Source: Neonectria sp. B-13 (Eukaryota; Ascomycota; Sordariomycetes; Hypocreales; Nectriaceae). Taken from it: a DNA stretch of 64,000 nucleotides. A model generated the notes under the pieces. That model was not told the DNA's origin and did not search any database. It saw nothing but the letters and a program-made list of their open reading frames with translations. Positions 58,672 through 64,000 of this stretch are shown piece by piece (position 1 is the first letter of the stretch; every line of letters begins with the position of its first letter). Both the position numbers and the translations under genes were made by a program. The stretch is from NCBI GenBank assembly GCA_002682825.1, contig NOKP01000009.1, positions 1,054,001-1,118,000 on the forward strand, written 5' to 3'.

Positions 58672-59608
58672 CTAGACGGTGGGCGACGAGGCCTTGCTGC
58701 ATCCCTTCATATCGTGGCCGGCCTCCGCTCTCGACAGGCATCGGACGTTTCGAGTGTAAGCCCCGACGGCCAGGAAACCCAATGCGGTGGCGAGCTCTGG
58801 CAGCATCGTCAGGCAGACCTGGACGGCCACCGACGCGCTGCTCGGGTTGAGGCTCGCGCTGCTTGACGTCATGGAGACTAGTGTGTAGATGAGGCGGATG
58901 CCGATGAAGACAATGGAGAAGAGCACGGAGAAGAGAAGCTGGTAGCGCGTTAGCTCGAGATCGTATCGCCTCTAATTCCGGCATCATTGCTACCGTGATA
59001 GGTGATGCTACGTCGGTAGATACGGGGCACATACGATGGTTCCGGCCCGCTCGGGATCCGATCGTCGATGCCGGACGCTGGCGACGGGGCGTAGAGAGAA
59101 GCACGCCCAACCCGCCAGAACCGCCCAGGCCACCACCAGGATGCCCAGCCCGGTCTTCACCAGCGTCGTGTCGCTCGACGCTGCGTCGCTATCTTGCAGA
59201 TGGGATGCACCCGCGGCCACCAGTGCGAGCCCGCCGGTGACAAGGAAGTGGTACAATGCCACCTTGATCCACTCCCTCTTGTGGTCCAACTGCGGGTTGC
59301 AATAGACTCTCCTATTCCCCAACACATAAGCATCAAGGATTAAGATTCCAGGCTTGGGGGGGGGCTTACGCCTCATGGAGGATCCCGGCAGCGGCCAGCA
59401 GAAGCGGGGAGAGGCCAATACTGGAGATCAGGCCGGCAGAGGAGCTGCCACTCAGAGATAGCGCCCCTCCCACGATGCGGAGGGTGAAGAAAATGATCAT
59501 GTACAGCCAGCCTAGAAATCCCGGGCCGCCGTGCTTGATCAGGATATACATTGCCGGGAGGCAGAGGATGGCGTAGATGGCCAGTTCGGCTGTGGAAATA
59601 CGGCTCAT
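58672..59608 (-). CDS. Seven-helix membrane protein (DUF7702-like)
   Basis: Exons 59608-59370, 59311-59035 and 58938-58672 give about 260 aa, with roughly seven hydrophobic helices spread over the three exons. Visible ones include AELAIYAILCLPAMYIL, LGWLYMIIFFTLRIVGGAL, WIKVALYHFLVTGGLALVAA and LLFSIVFIGIRLIYTLVSM. The order and the FFTLRIVGGAL and RLIYTLVSM segments match a fungus-specific family annotated as DUF7702. Its biochemical role is unknown. The topology is rhodopsin-like, but I see no Schiff-base lysine in the last helix. The 96-nt intron 2 has acceptor CGCTACCAG. The gene lies between the GH12 gene (convergent) and the second Zn2Cys6 regulator (same strand). Confidence 0.72.
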
Positions 59609-60155
59609 GGTTGAAGCTGCGAGGGTGGGGTGGAGTGTAAGTTGAGACTGCCAATTGAGTTTATTGGCGCTTAATGGAAGGTTTCTTGGTGCACAGAGAA
59701 GATGGATGTGATGCTCAGCTTGTCGATGAGGCAGATGAAGGTGAGGCAGATGAAGATAGCCTTTGTTGCCTTTCGACTGTCTTTATACTCGAGATATCCC
59801 ATCGCCGTGACGGAGGCCGTTGAGCATCTTCGTCAAGCTGAACGATACCGAGCGAGCTGCAGGATGAAGACGATCATCTATAGATCGCCATCTATGTCTT
59901 TTTAATTGCACTTCATTGGTAACTGCGGCATCTTGGTCGAGAGGAACTGTGGGGGAGATCCTTCGACGCGGAAAAGCGGGCACTAAACGATACCGAAGAA
60001 CGAGGAACGAGGACACACAGCCAGCGTCTCGACGATCCATCTTACATCATCCACGTCTTCCCGTGTCATCTCGATCAATCATATCGACTCCGCCACAAAG
60101 AGTCGACGTAAGTGTTTAAAGTAGGCATTTCATCCATTTCCCTTCTATTTCTTTC
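59609..60155. other. Intergenic region, no gene seen
   Basis: Upstream flank of the DUF7702-like gene and downstream flank of the regulator; only short frames without motifs. Confidence 0.5.
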
Positions 60156-61435
60156 TTACTCTGGATCTTCGTCCATCTCCCCCTGCTCAGCCTTACCAGG
60201 CGCCACCTCCCCCAGCCCTGCAACCATGCCCTGCCATTCTACGCCAAGAACCCCCCGAATGGCACAGATCTCTCGGCGCGGCGTCTCCCCAACCCACCAG
60301 AACTCGCTCGCATACGCCGCCAGCGCGAAGAAGTGCGCCAGCAACACCAACGCCCGCGGCCGCCGCTGTTCCAGCAGCGTGATGAGGTGCCCCGGAACCA
60401 GCACGGGGAACGCCGTCAGTCTGCGGCAGTACATCTTGGGATCCTCGCGGGACTCGTGGCCCGAGAGGACCCAGCCCAGGAGTCGCGTCGTTGTCTCGTA
60501 GGCTTGCATGTCGTCGGCGTCGGCGGCCTCGTCATCCTTCAGCTCAAGCAGATGCGCCAGCGCTGCGTTTGGCCCGCTCAGCGAGTGGAACTGCCTGATG
60601 AACGGCATCATCGTGTCCACGACGGGCCGGATCTTGGCGCCGGCGTCGTCTCTGATGAGAGCCAAGGCGAGCTTGCAGACCTCTCCGACGCCTCTTGATA
60701 TGTGCAGCCACTGGGTCGGAGGCTCGTAAGGCTCCAACGACCGCTCTCCCAAGTTTGCCATGGTGTCAATTGTGAGTATCACAGTGGTGAAGCAGACGGC
60801 ATCCGCGTTCTCCTTGGTCACGTCCGCCAACGCCCGTCGGTGCTTGTGCAGCGTGGACTCGAGGTACAGCGACCGCAGCGTCAGGAACTCGCCCGCCTCT
60901 TCCCGCGTCTTGGGTCTGCGCGCAAGGTGATGGCTCGCAAGAGCCATGATGGCACTAAGGAGAGGCTCGTAGTCCAGTGCCAACGTGGGAACCTCGACCG
61001 CCCAGGTCTCAAGGAGTTCGGGGAGATGAGACCCCGGGAGGGTCGGACAGGTTTGGACCATGAAGGCGTGCATCAGTCGTAGTTCTCGATGGCGCCGTTC
61101 GTGGCCTTCTGCCATTGACGGGCTGTGAGCTCGGTCCTTGGATGCATTATCAAGCTGTGCTGTGCCGGTATGTGTTGCATTGTCCGACGAGTCTACTCGG
61201 TCGTATGTACACTGGACCTGGTGGCGACGACAACTACCCTATATTGGCACGTTTAGAATCGCCCATGAAGACGCTGTAGCGAACCCACGCATGTTGGTCG
61301 AGTCTCATCACACTGTAACACCCTATTATTTAGCGGATCTCCCTTAGTAAACAGAGGCTGACTCTCTACCTTAACCCGACGCGCCCGACACCGCTTGCAT
61401 CCTGTCTTGGACTTGGTGTGGTAGAGCCGAGGCAT
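60156..61435 (-). CDS. Zn2Cys6 transcription factor (sterol uptake control-like group)
   Basis: Exons 61435-61370, 61312-61289 and 61238-60156 give about 390 aa. Splicing rebuilds a perfect cluster: Cys13, 16, 23, 30, 33 and 40 (KTGCKRCRARRVK, CDETRPTC, GSCRRHQVQC). The second exon is only 24 nt and codes for exactly CDETRPTC. Without both introns the zinc finger is broken, which supports the model. The remainder matches the small UPC2-like regulators: LMHAFMVQTCPTL, EVPTLALDYEPLLSAIMALA and ISRGVGEVCKLAL. The regulated genes are unknown. The ATG at 61435 (MPRLYHTKSKTG) gives the usual basic leader; an in-frame ATG at about 61474 is possible but less typical. It is transcribed away from the AsnRS gene. 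Confidence 0.83.
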
Positions 61436-61880
61436 GCCAAGCTCTGAGAAGCTGCACCAAAGAGACAGCTTCAACCTCTAGACCTGGCTTGCAATGCGAG
61501 GATGAGAACGAGTGAGGTGGATGATGGGATGATGTCATGTATACTACGAGGCAGCAAGGAAAAACAACTCGCCGATTGATGCCGTGATAGCCGGTTAGCT
61601 CGAGTGTTGGTATCAACGACCAACGAGGATGGAAAGACAGGGGACGCAATTATTCAGGTACCATTTAGAGACCATCTAGTTGTTATCTAGATTGAGGTTC
61701 TCAGAACTGGCACAACTCATATAGGTATGCTCGCCGTTCCAGTGTCCGCGTCCCAAGGCTGTAGCCGCGGGGTTGTGCGAGGAGTCATCATCTCCTTGCA
61801 ATATGACTCAGAGAGCAGCTGAAAACATGTCCTTCCTCTCCGTTTCTGCTCTTACTCTCGAAATCTAAGCATCATACAAA

Positions 61881-63782
61881 ATGGCGGTGATATTCATCGA
61901 CGAAGAAGTCGGCGTTGACGCCCACGAGACGCCAGGCACAGCATCCACACCATTGAAGAGCCTGCTTGAAGCGTTCTTCCACCACGGTCCCGACACCGAA
62001 TATCGAGTCAAGAAAAAGGACGACGAAGAGTACAAACCCGCAGCAAAGTCTGCATTGAAAAAGGCAGCCAACTACGCAGCCAACCAACGGAAGAAGCTTG
62101 AGGCCGCCGCGAAACGAACAGAAAAGGAGGCATCAGAGGACGCAGCGCGCGAGGCGGTATTGGAAGAGGCCAAGAAGATTCAGATCGTCGATGATCCGAC
62201 TCTTCCTAAACCTGTCCTGATTAGCCTCGCCGAGACTGATCCCGGTGTCATCGGCCACCTTCGCAAGAGCAAAGATGAGCCAAACGAGGCAGTACGTATC
62301 CGCATTCAAGGCCGCGTCCAGCGCGTGGCCAAGCAAGGCGGCCTCGTCTTCGTGGTCTTACGTCGTGGAGTCAACAAAATGCAGTGTCTTCTCTCAGGCG
62401 AGCTCTCAAAGACGTACGAGGCTTTGACCCTCACGCGGGAAACGGCCATGGAGATCACTGGCGAGCTGTGGGAAGTCCCGGTCGGCCATGACGCGCCCCT
62501 GGACCGGGAGCTGCGTGCTGATTACTTCAGAATCATCTCACGAGCTCCCGGAGGAGACGACGCCTTCACAAACCAAGTGCCACTCGACGGGGATGCCCAA
62601 ACACAACTCACCCTGCGCCACCTAGCTCTGCGTCACGAAAAGCCTCTGGACGTCATGTTTGTGCGGCATGTTGTCGAGGCTGCTTTCCATACAACGTATA
62701 AGGAACTGGATTTCAAGAAAGTCAGCCCCCCGGCGCTTGTGCAGACCCAGGCTGAGGGTGGAGGTGCCTTGTTCAAGTTCGACTACTATGGTGAGACGTC
62801 GTACTTGACTCAGTCCAGCCAGCTCTATCTAGAGACTGTCCTGCCTGTTCTTGGCGATGTTTACTGCATTGAGAAATCCTTCCGGGCAGAGAAGGCTCTC
62901 ACAAGACGTCATGTAAGTGCCACTCCCACTTTAGCTAGCCAGATGGGCTCTTCTTTTCCACTTCCTCGAGAGGCCTGCGCACTTGTGCTCTAGCCGTTAC
63001 TGTATCGTCCGCTAAATCCAATAGCTCGCCGAATACACACACGTCGAAGCCGAGCTGGACTTCATAGCCTTCGAGGATCTTCTCGCTCACATTGAACACG
63101 TTATTTGCCGCGTAATCGACCTCACGCTGGAAACACCTAAAGCCGCCGAGGCCATCAAGAAGCACAACCCCGAGTTCTCTAAGCCTTCCCGGCCATTCCT
63201 TCGGATGCGTTACTCCGACGCTATCGAATGGCTGCGAGAGAGGGGCATCAAGAACGAGAATGATGAAGATCATGTCTTTGGTGATGACATGTAGGTTTTC
63301 CTCATCCCTATTCCTGAATTTACTGACTCGATCTGTCCAGTGCCGAAGCTGCTGAGCGCAAGATGACGGACGAAATCAACCGCCCCATCTTCCTCACTCA
63401 CTTTCCCGCCGAGATCAAGTCTTTTTATATGCCGAGATGTGAAGAAGATAAGCGCGTGACCGAGTCTGTTGATGTTCTGATGCCCGGGGTCGGTGAGATT
63501 GTGGGAGGCAGCATGAGAATTTGGGATTACGAGGAGCTCATGGCTGCGTACAAGCGTGAAGGCATCGATCCAACGAGCTACTATTGGTACACCGACCAAC
63601 GCAAATATGGCTCAACTCCTCATGGCGGATACGGCCTTGGAGCAGAAAGGTATGATATTGTTGGTTGTGTAGGATATTGTTAAGGCTAATGGTGGTGTAG
63701 ATTCCTGGCATGGCTTATGAAACTCTGGACAGTACGGGAGGCAAGCTTGTACCCGCGCTATATGGGTAGGTGCACACCGTAA
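61881..63782 (+). CDS. Cytosolic asparaginyl-tRNA synthetase
   Basis: Exons 61881-62912, 63025-63290, 63341-63649 and 63701-63782 give about 562 aa. It charges tRNA-Asn with asparagine. The N-terminus (about 1-115) is a lysine/alanine-rich eukaryotic extension with a coiled-coil look ([20 protein letters not shown]). An OB-fold anticodon-binding domain follows ([20 protein letters not shown]). Class II motif 2 is [21 protein letters not shown] (split by intron 1). Motif 3 is [25 protein letters not shown] and the C-terminus [10 protein letters not shown] are as in yeast Ded81p. The [12 protein letters not shown] context marks it as AsnRS rather than AspRS. It is a housekeeping gene. All joins keep frame. 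Confidence 0.92.
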
Positions 63783-64000
63783 ACGGATTTGAAGCCTAGG
63801 AGCTGCGGGGAGAAGATAGATGGTTAGGAGTGGTTTTAGTCTGGTAATTATTATAACGGTGGCTGTAGAGTGGGACATTCGATAGATTAACAGTCGTCCC
63901 GCTCGTCTGATAATGTGACACACTACGGTTGGTTCTTGTTTTGAAGATGCATAGAATTGACCATCCTGACCCTAGATTTTCGATTCTCTTACACATATCT

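Noticed and set aside
58672..59608. Microbial rhodopsin
   Set aside because: Seven helices but no retinal-binding lysine motif in the last helix; fits DUF7702-like proteins better.
1..64000. tRNA, rRNA or snRNA genes
   Set aside because: I scanned by eye for T-loop (GGTTCGAATCC-like) and A/B-box patterns and found none that fold plausibly; a tRNAscan or Rfam run would be decisive.

Overview
This window is filamentous-ascomycete DNA (Pezizomycotina, probably Sordariomycetes). The evidence is short 46-112 nt introns with GTAAGT/GTATGT-type donors and CTAAC/CTGAC branch sites, fungal-only families (HET, HeLo, TRI5-type terpene cyclase, Zn2Cys6 regulators, DUF7702-like membrane protein, Cas1-type O-acetyltransferase) and a Tad/I-like LINE carrying C-to-T and G-to-A lesions typical of repeat-induced point mutation. 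I reconstructed 19 protein genes by hand-splicing; the exon joins I give keep the frame but were not tested by any program.

Left region (1-24 kb), accessory in character. At the left edge a minus-strand gene encodes a HeLo domain fused to a ubiquitin-conjugating (E2) domain; the window cuts it off. Then come an MFS sugar transporter, a small HET-domain gene, an orphan TRI5-family sesquiterpene cyclase, and a head-to-head pair at 13.7-18.4 kb: an intact Ser/Thr kinase with a C-terminal RING-like zinc region, diverging from a HeLo-like helical bundle fused to a degenerate pseudokinase. A secreted dibasic-site protein and a secreted tyrosinase follow.

Middle (24.4-29.4 kb) is a decayed non-LTR retrotransposon. 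It is followed by an ACS/Dal5-type MFS permease at 32.1-33.9 kb and a 5.8 kb gene-poor stretch.

Right region (39.7-64 kb), more core-like: Cas1-type polysaccharide O-acetyltransferase, an SDR next to a Zn2Cys6 regulator, an oleate-type fatty acid desaturase, a cellulose-synthase-like GT2, a GH12 glucanase, a DUF7702-like seven-helix protein, a second Zn2Cys6 regulator and cytosolic asparaginyl-tRNA synthetase.

How they may work together: the first 18 kb concentrates cell-death and non-self type parts (HeLo-E2, HET, kinase-RING, HeLo-like pseudokinase). The kinase/pseudokinase pair resembles in layout the animal RIPK3-MLKL necroptosis pair, and ubiquitin-type parts (E2 and RING) recur. This is the best candidate for an undescribed system here; it is inference from domain architecture. 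On the right, the O-acetyltransferase, GT2 synthase and GH12 enzyme suggest a surface-glycan theme.
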